DNA from: JAGWRA01 sp963711505
GTDB lineage: Bacteria; Acidobacteriota; Vicinamibacteria; Vicinamibacterales; CAVVIG01
DNA: 64,000 bases
NCBI GenBank assembly: GCA_963711505.1
Contig: CAVQEJ010000003.1
Coordinates: 2,356,001 to 2,420,000 of the forward strand
Reading direction: 5' to 3'
Part shown: piece by piece, positions 25,184 to 35,248 of the stretch
How positions within the stretch are numbered: the stretch's first letter is position 1
How the letters are laid out: every line of letters starts with the position of its first letter
Made by a program: the position numbers and the translations under genes
Notes under the pieces: generated by a model
Told to the model about the DNA's origin: nothing
Seen by the model: the letters and a program-made list of their open reading frames with translations, nothing else
Database searches by the model: none

Positions 25184-27004
25184 ATGATGAAATCAGCCTT
25201 CCGTTGGACCGGCGCGCTCGCCATCGCCGGCCTGTCCGCCTTCGCGGCGGTCGCCGCGCAGCCGGCCGCCGCCGGCCCCGGCCTCCGCTTCGAAGTGTCC
25301 TTTCCGTCCAGCGTCCGCGCAACGCCGGTCGACGGCCGCGTCTTCGTCATCCTCTCGAAGGACGACGCGACCGAGCCGCGGCTGCAGATCGACGGCTACG
25401 ACGGCGACGCGCCGTTCTTCGGCGCGAACGTCGACGGCCTGCGCCCCGGCCAGTGGACGGCCATCGGCGACACGGCCGACGGCTATCCCTACCTGCACCT
25501 GCAGAACCTGCCGGCCGGCGACTACTGGGCGCAGCCGCTGCTCAGCGTCTACACGACGTTCCACCGCGCCGACGGCCACGTCGTGAAGATGCACATGGAC
25601 CAGTGGGAGGGCCAGCGCTTCGCGATCTCGCCGGGCAATTTCTACGGCACGCCGCAGAAGATCCACGTGGATGGCGGCGCGACGAGCCAGACGATCCGCC
25701 TGGCGCTCGACAAGGTCATTCCGACGCTCGGCGTGCCCGCCGACACCGCGTGGGTGAAGCACGTCCGGTTCGAGAGCCCGCTGCTGTCGAAGTTCTGGGG
25801 ACATCCGATCTACATCGGCGCCACGATCCTGCTGCCGAAGGGCTACGACACGAACCAGGCGGTCCGCTATCCGGTGAACTACGAGCAGGGGCATTTCTCG
25901 CGGCGGGCACCGGGCGGGTTCGGCGAAGCGGTCGACCTGCCGGCCAACGCGAGCGACCGGATGCGCGCCCGCGCCTCGCAGCAGCAGGCGTTCGAGGCGG
26001 CGTGGAAGTCGGACGACTTCCCGCGCATGCTGTACGTCACCTTCCAGCACCCGACGCCGTACTACGACGACTGGTACGCCGTCGACTCGCCCAACTCGGG
26101 GCCGTACGGCCAGGCGATCACGCGGGAGCTCATCCCCTACATCGACGCCCACTTCCGCACGATCCCCGAGCCCTGGGCACGCGTCGTCTCGGGCGGCTCG
26201 ACCGGCGGCTGGGAGTCGCTCGCGCTGCAGATCTTCCATCCGGAGTTCTTCGGCGGAACCTACTCGTCCTGCCCCGACCCGGTCGACTTCCACGGCTTCC
26301 AGATCGTGAACATCTACGACTGGCCGAACGCCTGGTTCCGGCAGACCGGCGGCATCACCGTGCCGCTGCCGGGGATGCGCGACACCGAGGGGGTCGTGCT
26401 GAACACGATGCAGCAGGAGATGAACTACGAGCGGGCGCGGGGCGACAAGGGACGCTCGGGCGAGCAGTGGGACGTGTGGGAGGCGACCTACGGGCCGCTC
26501 GGCGACAACGGCTACTTCAAGCCGCTCATCGATCCCCGGACCGGCGCCATCGATCCGCAGGTGGCCGCCTACTGGCGCGACCACATGGATCTGACGCACT
26601 ACCTGCAGACGCGCTGGTCGGAGGTGGGGCCGCAGCTGGCCGGCAAGCTGCACATCTGGGTGGGCGACATGGACACGTACTACCTGAACAACGCGGTCCA
26701 CATCCTGGACGACTACCTGTCGACGACGACCAATCCGCCCTACGGGGGCAGCATCATGTACGGGCCGCGGCAGCCGCACTGCTGGGCCGGCCCGCTGCCG
26801 CTGGCCGAGCGGCTGAAGCAGATGGCGCAGGACATGGCGGCGCACGCCCCGCGCAACGTCGACCTGGCGTGGTGGCCGGAGCAGTACGTCGGATACGGCT
26901 CTGCCACCGCCGTCGCGGCGGCGACCGGCCGGTCCTACTTCTCGACCAGCGTCGTCGTTTCGGCGATGCGGCGATCGAGCTCTTCGATGGCCTTCGAGAT
27001 CTGA
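25184..27004 (+). CDS. Exported alpha/beta-hydrolase (esterase-like)
   Basis: A 606-residue secreted protein with signal peptide MMKSAFRWTGALAIAGLSAF ending near AVAAQPAAAG. The N-terminal ~200 residues form a beta-rich domain (VFVILSKDDATEPRLQIDG; NLPAGDYWAQPLLSVYTTFH). The catalytic half shows the nucleophile elbow RVVSGGSTGGWESLALQIF (GxSxG) typical of enterochelin-esterase-like hydrolases, and a late GPRQPHCWAGP histidine region. Substrate unknown. The last ~20 residues overlap the convergent gene at 26935-27204 by 70 nt, so the true C-terminus may be shorter if a base is missing near 26920. Confidence 0.82.
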   Translation: MMKSAFRWTGALAIAGLSAFAAVAAQPAAAGPGLRFEVSFPSSVRATPVDGRVFVILSKDDATEPRLQIDGYDGDAPFFGANVDGLRPGQWTAIGDTADGYPYLHLQNLPAGDYWAQPLLSVYTTFHRADGHVVKMHMDQWEGQRFAISPGNFYGTPQKIHVDGGATSQTIRLALDKVIPTLGVPADTAWVKHVRFESPLLSKFWGHPIYIGATILLPKGYDTNQAVRYPVNYEQGHFSRRAPGGFGEAVDLPANASDRMRARASQQQAFEAAWKSDDFPRMLYVTFQHPTPYYDDWYAVDSPNSGPYGQAITRELIPYIDAHFRTIPEPWARVVSGGSTGGWESLALQIFHPEFFGGTYSSCPDPVDFHGFQIVNIYDWPNAWFRQTGGITVPLPGMRDTEGVVLNTMQQEMNYERARGDKGRSGEQWDVWEATYGPLGDNGYFKPLIDPRTGAIDPQVAAYWRDHMDLTHYLQTRWSEVGPQLAGKLHIWVGDMDTYYLNNAVHILDDYLSTTTNPPYGGSIMYGPRQPHCWAGPLPLAERLKQMAQDMAAHAPRNVDLAWWPEQYVGYGSATAVAAATGRSYFSTSVVVSAMRRSSSSMAFEI

Positions 27005-27204
27005 TGCCGGCGCGCGTCGTGCGCCGTGTGCTCGAACTGCCGGTTCAGATCCGTGCGCGCCAGCTTCAGCGACTCGAGCGTCCGGACGTGCTCGGGGTTC
27101 CGGATCGTCCGCGCGCTCCGGCGTTCGCGAATCCGCTCCAGGTCGTCCATCCGCTCCTGAATGCGGGCATCCGCGTCGATCAGGCCTTCTCCACCATCAC
27201 CCAT
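26935..27204 (-). CDS. Small coiled-coil hypothetical protein
   Basis: An 89-residue charged helical protein, not assigned to a family (DADARIQERMDDLERIRERR; RTDLNRQFEHTAHDARRHQI; ISKAIEELDRRIAETTTLVE). ATG 27204 is chosen because AGAGG lies 8 nt upstream; a longer frame to 27324 adds low-complexity Ala-rich sequence. A TATAAT hexamer on the same strand at 27346-27341 may be its -10. It converges on the esterase gene and overlaps its 3' end. Confidence 0.6.
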   Translation of the reverse strand: MGDGGEGLIDADARIQERMDDLERIRERRSARTIRNPEHVRTLESLKLARTDLNRQFEHTAHDARRHQISKAIEELDRRIAETTTLVEK

Positions 27205-27348
27205 GATTGCCTCTGACTTCGTGGGGATGCCCGAGGCCTCCCCGGTCGTCGCGTATGAACTGCCGGCCGCAGCGTGCGCTGCAGCCGAAACCGCCGGGTC
27301 GACGGCCCTGAGCGCACGTCGCAACCCGATCCAACCTCATATTATATC

Positions 27349-27401
27349 GTCGCGATCGACCGCGCGGATCGTCTGCGCCGGAAAGAAATTTCGATCGCGA
27401 C
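27349..27401. promoter_or_regulatory. Perfect 11-bp inverted repeat downstream of the hybrid kinase
   Basis: GTCGCGATCGA (27349-27359) and TCGATCGCGAC (27391-27401) with a 31-nt loop, 11 nt after the kinase stop. It could terminate that transcript or serve as an operator for the small gene starting at 27204, whose possible -10 (27341-27346) it flanks. Confidence 0.4.
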
Positions 27402-27412
27402 AGAATGGTCGA

Positions 27413-29359
27413 TCAGATGAGGTGAAGGTCCGCTTCGGCGTCGAGCAGGTCGCGCACGCGGCACGCCAGGGCTTCGGGCGGGAACGGTTTCGCCAGGAAC
27501 GGCGCGTCGCCAATCGCGAATCCGTGGTCGAGCAGCTCGTCCAGGGCGTACCCCGACATGTAGAGGACGCGCATCGAGGGCCGGAGCGGGAGCAGGCGGG
27601 CGGCCAGCTCCGGTCCGCCCATCTTCGGCATCACCACGTCGGTCAGCAGCAGGTGGATGAGGCCGGCGTCCGCCTCGGCGAACCGCAGCGCCTCGCCGGC
27701 GTGCCGCGCCTGCAGCACGCGATAGCCCTGGCGCTCGAGCACGCGCCGGACGAATGCCCCCACGCCCGGCTCGTCCTCGACGACGAGCACCGTCTCGGTG
27801 CCGGTGCGCGGCACCTGCGCCACCGGGCCCGTACCGGGCGCCCGCACCGGCTCGGGCGTCGGCGGCAGGTAGATGGAGAAGACCGTTCCCCGGCCCGGCT
27901 CGCTGTCGACGCGGATGTGCCCGCCGCTCTGCTGCACGATGCCGTAGACCGTCGACAGCCCCAGGCCGGTGCCGCGGCCCGGCGACTTCGTGGTGAAGAA
28001 CGGCTCGAAGGCGTGCGCCTGCACGTCGGGCGTCATGCCGACGCCGCTGTCGCGCACGCGCAGCACCACGTAGGGGCCCTCCCGCAGTTCCGGGAAGAGC
28101 CGTGACTCGAGCGGTCCGACCCGGACGTGATCGGTCTCGATGACGATCGAGCCGCCGCCGGGCTGCGCGTCGCGCGCGTTGACGACCAGGTTCATCAGCA
28201 CCTGCTCGATCTGGCTCTGGTCGGCCTTCACCCGCCGCAGCGGCTCGGTGAGGCGCGCCACCAGCTCGAGGTCCTCGCCGATGAGGCGCCGCAGCATCTG
28301 CTGCAGCGCCCGGACGATGGCGTTGAGGTCGAGGACCTCGGGGGCCACTTCCTGGCGGCGGCTGAAGGCGAGGAGCTGGCGCGTGAGCGAGGTCGCACGC
28401 TGCGCGGCCTTCCGGATCTCTTCGATCTGCGTGCGCAGCGGATGCGAGCCCAGGTCGCTGAGCGTCAGCTCGCTGTAGCCCTGGATGGCGGTCAGCAGGT
28501 TGTTGAAGTCGTGGGCGACGCCGCCCGCGAGCCGGCCGATCGCCTCCATCTTCTGCGACTCGTGGAGCTGCCCCTGCAGCGCGCGCCGCTCGGTGACGTC
28601 GATCAGGATCGTCTCGACCAGCGTCGGCCCCTCGTCGAACCGGTCGAGCAGCGAGGCGTTGCCGAGCACCCAGGCCGTGGAGCCGTCGCGCCGGCGCAGG
28701 GGAATCTCGAAGTTCGTCATCGCCCCGCGCGTCCAGAGCCCGCGCAGGATCGCCCCGCCGTCGGGACTGGCGAGATCGAGATCGGCCTCCGGGTCGGCCA
28801 GCGCTTCGTCGACCGTGGCGAAGCCCAGCATGCGGGCGAACGCCGTGTTGCACTGGATGAGCTGCCCCTCCATCGTGGACACGCACAGCCCCGCCACCGT
28901 GCTGTCGAACAGCAGCCGGTAGCGCGCTTCCGAGCTGCGCAGCGTCCGCTCCATCTGTTTCCGGTCGGTGACGTCGCGGGCGATGACGATGACCCGGCGG
29001 CCGCCGCTCGTGGGGACGTTCTGGATCGCCAGCTCGAGGTCGACGCGCCGGCCGTCGCGACTGACAATCGTCGATTCGCAGTGGTTGCGCGTCCGCTCGA
29101 GGCTGGTGGCGCGCTCGAGGCGGTGCGCGAGCCGGCGCCGCTCGTTGATCGGGATGAGGTCGAAGACCGATGGCAGGTCGACGAGCTCGTCGACGCCCCA
29201 GCCGGCGATCCGGGCCGCGGCATCGTTCGCGTACACGATGCGATGGCCGTCGATGATGAGCAGGCCGTCGCCCATGTCGCTCTGGGCCTGCAGCAGCGTC
29301 TCGTACAGGCGCTCCTCGTCGGGAAACGCCTCGTCGATCTTCAGCGCCGGACTGGCCAT
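27413..29359 (-). CDS. Hybrid histidine kinase: PAS-PAS-HisKA-HATPase-receiver
   Basis: A 648-residue cytoplasmic sensor with no membrane segment. Two PAS domains come first (about 20-135, with DGLLIIDGHRIVYANDAAAR; and about 145-255). The dimerisation domain has the phospho-histidine in LAGGVAHDFNNLLT (H283). An ATPase domain follows (NLVVNARDAQPGGG as N-box; GLGLSTVYGIVQQSGG). The C-terminal receiver (TVLVVEDEPGVGAFVRRVL) has acceptor D574 in LLTDVVMP and K624 in FLAKPF. The layout suggests a soluble redox, light or ligand sensor whose partner is not adjacent. It is divergent from the Lhr helicase gene. Confidence 0.93.
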   Translation of the reverse strand: MASPALKIDEAFPDEERLYETLLQAQSDMGDGLLIIDGHRIVYANDAAARIAGWGVDELVDLPSVFDLIPINERRRLAHRLERATSLERTRNHCESTIVSRDGRRVDLELAIQNVPTSGGRRVIVIARDVTDRKQMERTLRSSEARYRLLFDSTVAGLCVSTMEGQLIQCNTAFARMLGFATVDEALADPEADLDLASPDGGAILRGLWTRGAMTNFEIPLRRRDGSTAWVLGNASLLDRFDEGPTLVETILIDVTERRALQGQLHESQKMEAIGRLAGGVAHDFNNLLTAIQGYSELTLSDLGSHPLRTQIEEIRKAAQRATSLTRQLLAFSRRQEVAPEVLDLNAIVRALQQMLRRLIGEDLELVARLTEPLRRVKADQSQIEQVLMNLVVNARDAQPGGGSIVIETDHVRVGPLESRLFPELREGPYVVLRVRDSGVGMTPDVQAHAFEPFFTTKSPGRGTGLGLSTVYGIVQQSGGHIRVDSEPGRGTVFSIYLPPTPEPVRAPGTGPVAQVPRTGTETVLVVEDEPGVGAFVRRVLERQGYRVLQARHAGEALRFAEADAGLIHLLLTDVVMPKMGGPELAARLLPLRPSMRVLYMSGYALDELLDHGFAIGDAPFLAKPFPPEALACRVRDLLDAEADLHLI

Positions 29360-29372
29360 AGGGAATCGCGCT

Positions 29373-29444
29373 CCGGACTACGGACTACGGGCTACGGGCT
29401 ACGGGACTACGGGCTATGGGCTCGGTCTTCGGTCTACGGGCTTC
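29373..29444. repeat. Heptad-unit array between divergent genes
   Basis: Tandem GGACTAC/GGGCTAC units, seven in a row with small variations (29375-29420), then CGGTCTTC-GGTCTAC units. It begins 14 nt upstream of the hybrid kinase start. Unlike most other arrays in the window it lies at a promoter side. Confidence 0.6.
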
Positions 29445-29448
29445 GTAA

Positions 29449-29510
29449 CGGCCCGCACGGCGGGCCCGCCCCTCGACACGGCTCGGGGCGCCCTGAGTGC
29501 TGTCGAAGGG
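29449..29510. repeat. Composite palindromic intergenic repeat
   Basis: Contains GGCCCGCACGGCGGGCCCGC (29450-29469), shared with 41023-41042 and, inverted, 55926-55945. It then has an imperfect palindrome ending CCCTGAGTGCTGTCGAAGGG (29491-29510), shared with 14624-14642 and 34270-34288. The sequence on to 29650 is made of short CGAACGGAGCG/GAGCGAG-type units and holds no supported gene. Confidence 0.6.
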
Positions 29511-29653
29511 CGCGAACGGAGCGGAGCGAGCCGCGTGAGGCGAGCGAGTGAAGAGAGCCGGGGTTCGGCCGCCTTCGCGCGCCTCGCTTCGGCGAGCGTG
29601 GCCGAAGCCCGCTGGTTCGGGGCGCGGGCGAAGGCCCGGGCGGAGCCCCGACT

Positions 29654-29659
29654 TAGAAT
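29654..29659 (+). promoter_or_regulatory. -10-like hexamer just before the Lhr start codon
   Basis: TAGAAT five nt before the GTG at 29665; no good -35 is visible. It fits the leaderless pattern seen elsewhere in the window. Confidence 0.35.
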
Positions 29660-29664
29660 GAGCT

Positions 29665-32600
29665 GTGCCCCGCTCCAATTCTCCGGCACCGTTCCATCCG
29701 GTCGTGCGCCGCTGGTTCGCGGCGTCGTTCGACGCCCCGACCGCGGTGCAGCGGGCCGCCTGGCCCGTCATCGCCCGCGGCACGTCGGCGCTCGTCGTCG
29801 CGCCGACCGGCAGCGGCAAGACGCTGGCGGCCTTCCTCTGGTGCCTGAACCGGCTGATGTTCGAGCCGGCGCCCGACGGGGCGCGCTGCCGCGTGCTGTA
29901 CGTCTCGCCGCTGAAGGCGCTCGCGGTCGACATCGAGCGCAACCTGCGCCGGCCGCTCGCCGGCATTGCCGCGGCCGCCGCCCAGGCCGGCGTCACCTGC
30001 ACCGTGCCGGCCGTGCACGTCCGCAGCGGCGATACGCCGGCCGCCGACCGTGCCCGGTTCCGCCGGCATCCGGGCGACATCCTGATCACCACGCCCGAAT
30101 CGCTCTACCTGCTGCTCACGTCGGCCGCCCGCGAGACGCTGCGGTCGATCGACACGGTCATCCTCGACGAGATCCACGCGCTGGTGCCGGTGAAGCGCGG
30201 CGCGCACCTGGCCCTGTCGCTCGAACGTCTCGAGGCGCTCTGCGCACGTCCGCCGCAGCGGATCGGGTTGTCGGCGACACAGCGGCCGGTCGAGGAAGTG
30301 GCCCGGTTCCTCGGCGGCGTGGCCGGAATCGCGCCCGCGGCGTCACGTCGCACCGCGACAGCCGCGCGGACCGTGTCCGCGGAAACGGCTCCCGCCGAGG
30401 CGCTGCGCCGCGAGTTCGAGGAGGCCCGGTCGGGCGCTCGCATACGCTATCGGCCGGTTACCGTGATAGATACAGGCCAGTACGCGCCCTCTTCGCCTCC
30501 TGGTCGAAATGCCCGTGCAACCGGGCAGCGGCCGGCCGGCCGCGCCGGTCCCGCCGCCGGGAGCGCCCGCGGCCGCCCGCCCGTCGATGTGGGCGGCCAT
30601 CCATCCCCAGCTCCTCGACCTGATTCGCCGCCACCGCTCGACCCTCATCTTCGTCAACAGCCGGCGGCTGGCCGAGCGGCTCGCCGGCGCGCTGAACGAT
30701 CTGGCCGGCGAGACGCTGGTGCGCTCGCACCACGGGTCGCTCGCGCGCGAGCAGCGGCTCGATGTCGAGGAGCGGCTGAAGGCCGGCACGTTGCGCGCGC
30801 TGGTCGCCACCTCCTCCCTCGAGCTCGGCATCGACATGGGCGCCATCGATCTCGTCGTGCAGATCGAGGCGCCGCCGTCGGTGGCGAGCGGCCTGCAGCG
30901 GATCGGTCGCAGCGGCCACCGCGAGGGTGCCATCAGCGACGGCATCATCGTCCCCGAAGTTCCGCGGCGACCTGCTGGCCTGTGCGGCCGTCACCGCCGC
31001 GATGCACGAAGGGGCGATCGAGGCGACCCACTACCCGCGCAATCCGCTCGACGTGCTGGCGCAGCAGGTCGTGGCGATGGTCGCGATGGACGACTGGCCG
31101 GTCGACCGGCTGTTCGACACCGTGCGCGGCGCGGCGCCGTTCGCTCGCCTGAGCCGCCGGGCGTTCGACGGCGTGCTCGACATGCTCTCGGGCCGCTACT
31201 CGTCCGACGCGTTCGCCGCGCTGCGGCCGCGCATCACCTGGCACCGGGCGCGCGGCCTCGTCACCGCGCGCCAGGGCGCGAAGCGGATCGCCGTCGTGAA
31301 CGCGGGCGCCATTCCCGACCGCGGCCTCTACGGCGTCTTCCTGGCGGGCGCCGACCGCGGCACGGCGCGCGTCGGCGAGCTCGACGAGGAGATGGTCTTC
31401 GAGAGTCGCGTCGGCGACGTCTTCCTGCTCGGCGCGTCGAGCTGGCGCATCGAGCAGATCACGCACGACCGCGTGCTCGTCTCGCCGGCGCCGGGCGAGC
31501 CCGGCACGCATGCCGTTCTGGCACGGCGACCGACCCGGCCGCCCGATCGAGTTCGGGACCGCCATCGGCCGGCTGGTGCGCGAGCTGGAAGGCGTGCCGC
31601 GCCCGGTGGCGCAGGAGCGGCTCGTGCGCCGGCACGATCTCCAGCCCGCGGCGGCCGACACCCTGCTCCAGTACCTGCACGAGCAGCGGCTCGCCACCGG
31701 CGCCGTGCCCGACGATGGGACCGTGGTCGTCGAACGGTGCCGGGACGAGGTCGGCGACTGGCGGGTGTGCGTGCTGACGCCGTTCGGCAGCCGCATCCAC
31801 ACGCCGTGGGTGATGGCCGTCGAGACGCGCATCCGCGAGACGACGGGCATCGACGTCGAGACCATGTGGGGCGACGATGGGTTCGTGGTGCGGTTTCCCG
31901 ACGCCGACGAGCCGCCCGACGCGTCGCTGATGCTGCCGCCCGCCGATGCCGTCACCGGCATCGTGACCGAAGCCGTCGGCGGCTCGTCGCTGTTCGCCGC
32001 GCACTTCCGCGAAGTCGCGGGGCGGTGCCTGCTGCTGCCGCGCCGGCGGCCGGGGCTGCGGACGCCGTTGTGGCAGCAGCGCAAGCGGGCGGCCGACCTG
32101 CTGGCGGTGGCGTCGCGGTTCGGATCGTTCCCGGCCATCCTGGAGACCTATCGCGAGTGCCTGCACGACGTGTTCGACATGCCGGCGCTGACCGACGTGC
32201 TGAGGCGCATCGAGCTCGGCTCGCTCCGCCTCGCCGTCGTCGACGCCGAGAAGCCGTCGCCCTTTGCCGCGTCGCTGCTGTTCAACTACGTCGCGAACTT
32301 CATCTACGACGGCGACACGCCGCTGGCCGAGCGGCGGGCGCAGGCGCTGTCGGTCGACCAGGCGCAGCTGCGCGAGCTGCTCGGCGACGCCGAGCTGCGC
32401 GACCTGATCGTTCCCGAGGCGCTGCGGCAGCTCGAGGCCGACCTGCAGTTCCTCAGCGACGAGCGGCGGTTCCACCATGCCGACGCCCTGCACGACCTGC
32501 TGCTGCGCCTTGGCGACCTGAGCCGCGACGAGATTGCCGCGCGCGCGGTCGAGCCTGCAGACGCGGCTCACCTCATCGATGGCCTTCTGGCCGATGAGCG

Positions 32601-34297
32601 GGCGCTGGAGCTGACCGTCGCCGGCGAGGCGCGATGCATCGCCGTCGAGGATGCGTCGCGGTACCGCGACGGGCTCGGCTGCAGGCTGCCGCGCGGGCTG
32701 CCAGCCGCGCTGCGCGAGGCCGTGCCCGATCCGGCTGGCGACCTGGTGGCGCGATACGCCCGCACGCACGGCCCGTTCACGACCGAAGAGCTCGCCGCGC
32801 GATTCGGCCTGGCACCGAAGGATGCCGCCACGCTGCTGGCGCGGCTGGCGGCGGAGGGGCACCTGCTCGAAGGGCAGTTCCGTCCCGGCGGATCCGGCGC
32901 GGAGTGGTGCGACCCCGACGTCCTCGACCGGCTGCGCGCACGGTCGCGGGCCCGGCTGCGCCACGAGGTGGCGCCGGTGCCGCCCGAGGCGCTGCAGCGG
33001 CTGACCGTCGCGTGGCACGGCCTCGCGCCGCGGCGCACCGTCGGCGCTGACGCACTGATAGAGGTGGTCGAGACGCTGCAGGGGGCGCCGCTGCCGGCGT
33101 CCATCCTCGAGCGCGAGATCCTGGCGGCGCGGTTCGACGACTACGATCCCGCCGAGCTCGATCGTCTCTCCGCCTCCGGCGCCATCGTCTGGGTCGGTGC
33201 CGAGCCGATTGGCGATCGTGACGGACGCGTGGCGCTGTACCTCGCCGACCGGGCGGCTTCCCTGCTGCCGCCGCCGCCGACGGCCACCGACCTGCCACTC
33301 CGCGAAGCGGCCATCGTCCGGCACCTGCGCGAGCACGGCGCGTCATTCTTCGGGCCGCTGCACCAGGCGGCCGGCGGCGGTTATCCCGGCGAGACCGTCA
33401 CCGCGTTGTGGAATCTGGTGTGGCAGGGGATCGTGACCAACGACTCGCTGCAGGCGCTGCGGAGCTGGACGCAGATAAAGCGACCGGCGCGCAATCGCTC
33501 GCGTCAGGCACCGACGCCTGCTTCTCGCGTCGGCCCGCCGGCATCCGAGGGACGATGGTCGCTGGTCGAATCGCTGCGGGACGCGCGCCGCACGCCGACC
33601 GCCTGGAGCGCGGCGCTGGCGCAGCAGCTGCTGGCGCGCCATGGCGTGCTGACCCGCGAGGCGATCACGGCGGAGGGGATTCCGGGCGGCTTCACCAGCG
33701 TCTACGACACGCTGAAGGCGCATGGAGGAGCGCGGGCGGGTGCACCGCGGCTACTTCGTGGCGGGACTCGGTGGCCTGCAGTTCGCGCAGCCGGCGGCCA
33801 TCGACCTGCTGCGCGCCCGGCGTGAGGAATCAGAGGAGCCCGAGGTCGTCTGCCTCGCGGCCACCGATCCGGCGAACCTGTACGGCAGCGTCGTGAAGTG
33901 GCCGAAGCTGACAGCCGACGAGGAATCCGACGCCCCGGCCACCGGCCGCGGTCCCACCCGCACCGTCGGCGCGCTCGTCATCATCGTGGATGGCGCCTTC
34001 GCGGCATTTGTCGGTCGCGGCGACCGCGCCATCTGGATCGACCTGCCGGACGATGAGCCGCGCCGCACGCGCACGGGCCGCGCGGTCGCCGATCAACTGA
34101 TGCAGATCGCCCGCGGGCCGTCCATTGACGACGAGGATGCGCCACGCGGGATGCTGATCGGCGACGTGAACGGCCATCCGGCAGCCGAGCATCCGATTGC
34201 ACCGTTCCTCGAGGCGGCGGGGTTCATCAGGGGCGCGCTCGGCACCAGCCGAGATCGCGCGCGGGACCGCCCTTCGACAGGCTCAGGGCGACTCTGA
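29665..34297 (+). CDS. lhr: Lhr-family superfamily II DNA/RNA helicase (about four apparent frameshifts)
   Basis: A large ATP-dependent helicase, about 1540 residues once the frames are joined, the length of full Lhr proteins. The ATPase core has APTGSGKT (K52), ITTPESLY, DEIH (168-171), GLSATQRP, then LIFVNSRRLAERL, ATSSLELGIDMG and QRIGRSGHREG. The Lhr winged-helix/beta-barrel core and long C-terminal domain follow (DRGLYGVFLAGA, ELDEEMVFESRVGDVF, GSFPAILETYRECLHDVFD, TEYPRNPLDVLAQQ-type here THYPRNPLDVLAQQ). Breaks occur near 30485, 30965, 31510 and 33715; each side continues the same protein, so sequence error is likelier than decay. The GTG start lies 5 nt after TAGAAT. The last codons are formed by the repeat at 34270-34288. 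Confidence 0.9.
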
Positions 34298-34312
34298 GCA
34301 AATGAGGGTCGG
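34270..34312. repeat. REP-like element at the end of lhr
   Basis: CCCTTCGACAGGCTCAGGG (34270-34288) followed by a degenerate inverted half (CGACTCTGAGCAAATGAGGGTCG). It is the third copy of the core at 14624 and 29491. It encodes the last residues and overlaps the stop region of lhr. Confidence 0.6.
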
Positions 34313-34697
34313 GACAGGTGCAGCGCTCAACGAGGAGAAGACGCATTCCCACGACCATCGTCATTTCCGCGAAAGCGGGGATCCAGCCACCGTCCATCCT
34401 CTTCACTAGTTGCAGGGGCGGCCTGACGTCGCGATCGCCGAGAGGCGGGTCCGTCGCCGGACACCCCGTCCGTGCTCGGCGCCAAGTGCACGACCACGGC
34501 TGGGGCGCCTGCGCGCGGCCGGACACCCCGTCCGGCGCCACCCGCGCCCATCATCTCTGCTCGTCGTCCCGGCGTCGGCGGCGACCCGGGTCGTCGTCAT
34601 CCCAGATCCGCAGGGCGGCCTGAAGCCCCTGGCGCAAGCCGTCAACGAATTCCTCCGTCTCTCTACCGCCGCGCCCCGCCCGTGCTACCATCCGGCA
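34313..34697. other. Gene-free accessory stretch with palindromes
   Basis: No convincing gene. It holds CGTCATTTCCGCGAAAGCGG (34359-34378), whose TTTCCGC/GCGGGG arms resemble the widespread ATTCCCGC-GCGGGAAT repeat. It also has two copies of GCCGGACACCCCGTCCG (34456-34472, 34518-34534), the second a perfect CCGGAC-ACCCC-GTCCGG hairpin. It may be the remains of older cassettes upstream of the attC site. Confidence 0.45.
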
Positions 34698-34785
34698 TCC
34701 GAACAACTTGAACTGCCGGCCGTTCAGGCAGATCCCGGCGTTGGCTGCGAACGGCCCAACCGGTCTACTCCAAGACTCGTTAGGC
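34698..34785 (+). other. attC-like integron recombination site 1
   Basis: 88 bp. Left end TCCGAAC (34698-34704), spacer, CTTGAAC; right end CTCCAAG (34768-34774), spacer, GTTAGGC (34779-34785). The right side reverse-complements to GCCTAAC-GAGT-CTTGGAG, matching the left R''/L'' boxes. The inner parts also pair (GGCCGTTC/GAACGGCC). GTTAGGC fits the R' consensus GTTRRRY exactly; the left box deviates from RYYYAAC. A small gene begins 20-36 nt downstream, as in a gene cassette. Confidence 0.6.
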
Positions 34786-34820
34786 CGTCTGACGAAGAAC
34801 AAGCCGTGAGCCAAGAACGG

Positions 34821-35141
34821 ATGCCCATATCGAAGCTGCACACCGAAGACGCAGCCATGCTGGGCGATCTCTCGGTGAACCCATTCGAAGAAGTCGGCGT
34901 TGGCGTTGTGTTCTCGGCGGCGAGCACCGAACCTCAGACCATTGAGGGGATTGCGATTGTTTCACGGAAGCTCATTTGCACGGATGCCGATGTCGTGCGC
35001 ACGTTGATGAATCTGGCGTCGGCCGTACACAGACGAGTCTCGGCTCACGCCAAGGATGTACAAGAAACACTTCTGCAGTGGGCCAAAGAGCAACCTCTGG
35101 AGACGTTTCCTGTGGGGTCTTTGGGACTCGATCTCCTCTGA
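34821..35141 (+). CDS. Small protein of unknown function, first cassette gene
   Basis: A 106-residue protein starting MPISKLHTEDAAMLGDLSVN (GTG at 34806 would add five residues). No family was recognised. It has a beta-rich N-terminal half (VGVGVVFSAASTEPQTIEGI) and a helical C-terminal half (TDADVVRTLMNLASAVHRRV; AHAKDVQETLLQWAKEQ). The codon and base use are visibly less GC-rich than neighbouring core genes. It lies directly after an attC-like site, the usual place of an integron cassette gene. It is followed by a compound hairpin and the DUF4160/DUF2442 pair. Confidence 0.6.
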   Translation: MPISKLHTEDAAMLGDLSVNPFEEVGVGVVFSAASTEPQTIEGIAIVSRKLICTDADVVRTLMNLASAVHRRVSAHAKDVQETLLQWAKEQPLETFPVGSLGLDLL

Positions 35142-35144
35142 TTG

Positions 35145-35198
35145 GCGGCCTCACAGGTACTGCACCAGACGGCCGCCGGTGCTCGTGTGAGCGGCCGC
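35145..35198. terminator. Compound hairpin after the first cassette gene
   Basis: Outer arms GCGGCC-TCACA (35145-35155) and TGTGA-GCGGCCGC (35186-35198); inner arms GCACC (35162-35166) and GGTGC (35178-35182). It begins 3 nt after the stop codon. It could be a terminator or a worn-out attC that lacks its R boxes. Confidence 0.4.
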
Positions 35199-35248
35199 TG
35201 GTGAACACTGTCTCATGTCGGCACGAACCAAGGAAGCGACACTGATCG

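Noticed and set aside
21906..25322. Minus-strand frame of 1138 codons opposite the VPS10-like gene
   Set aside because: The plus-strand product has a signal peptide and repeated Asp-box motifs; the reverse frame is Arg/His/Val-rich without structure.
29450..29660. Insertion-sequence remnant upstream of lhr
   Set aside because: Repeats are present, but there are no terminal inverted repeats with a transposase fragment or target duplication.
34360..34700. Coding extension upstream of the 106-residue cassette protein
   Set aside because: The upstream translation is Arg/Pro-rich low-complexity sequence running through palindromes and the attC-like site; the gene begins at 34806 or 34821.
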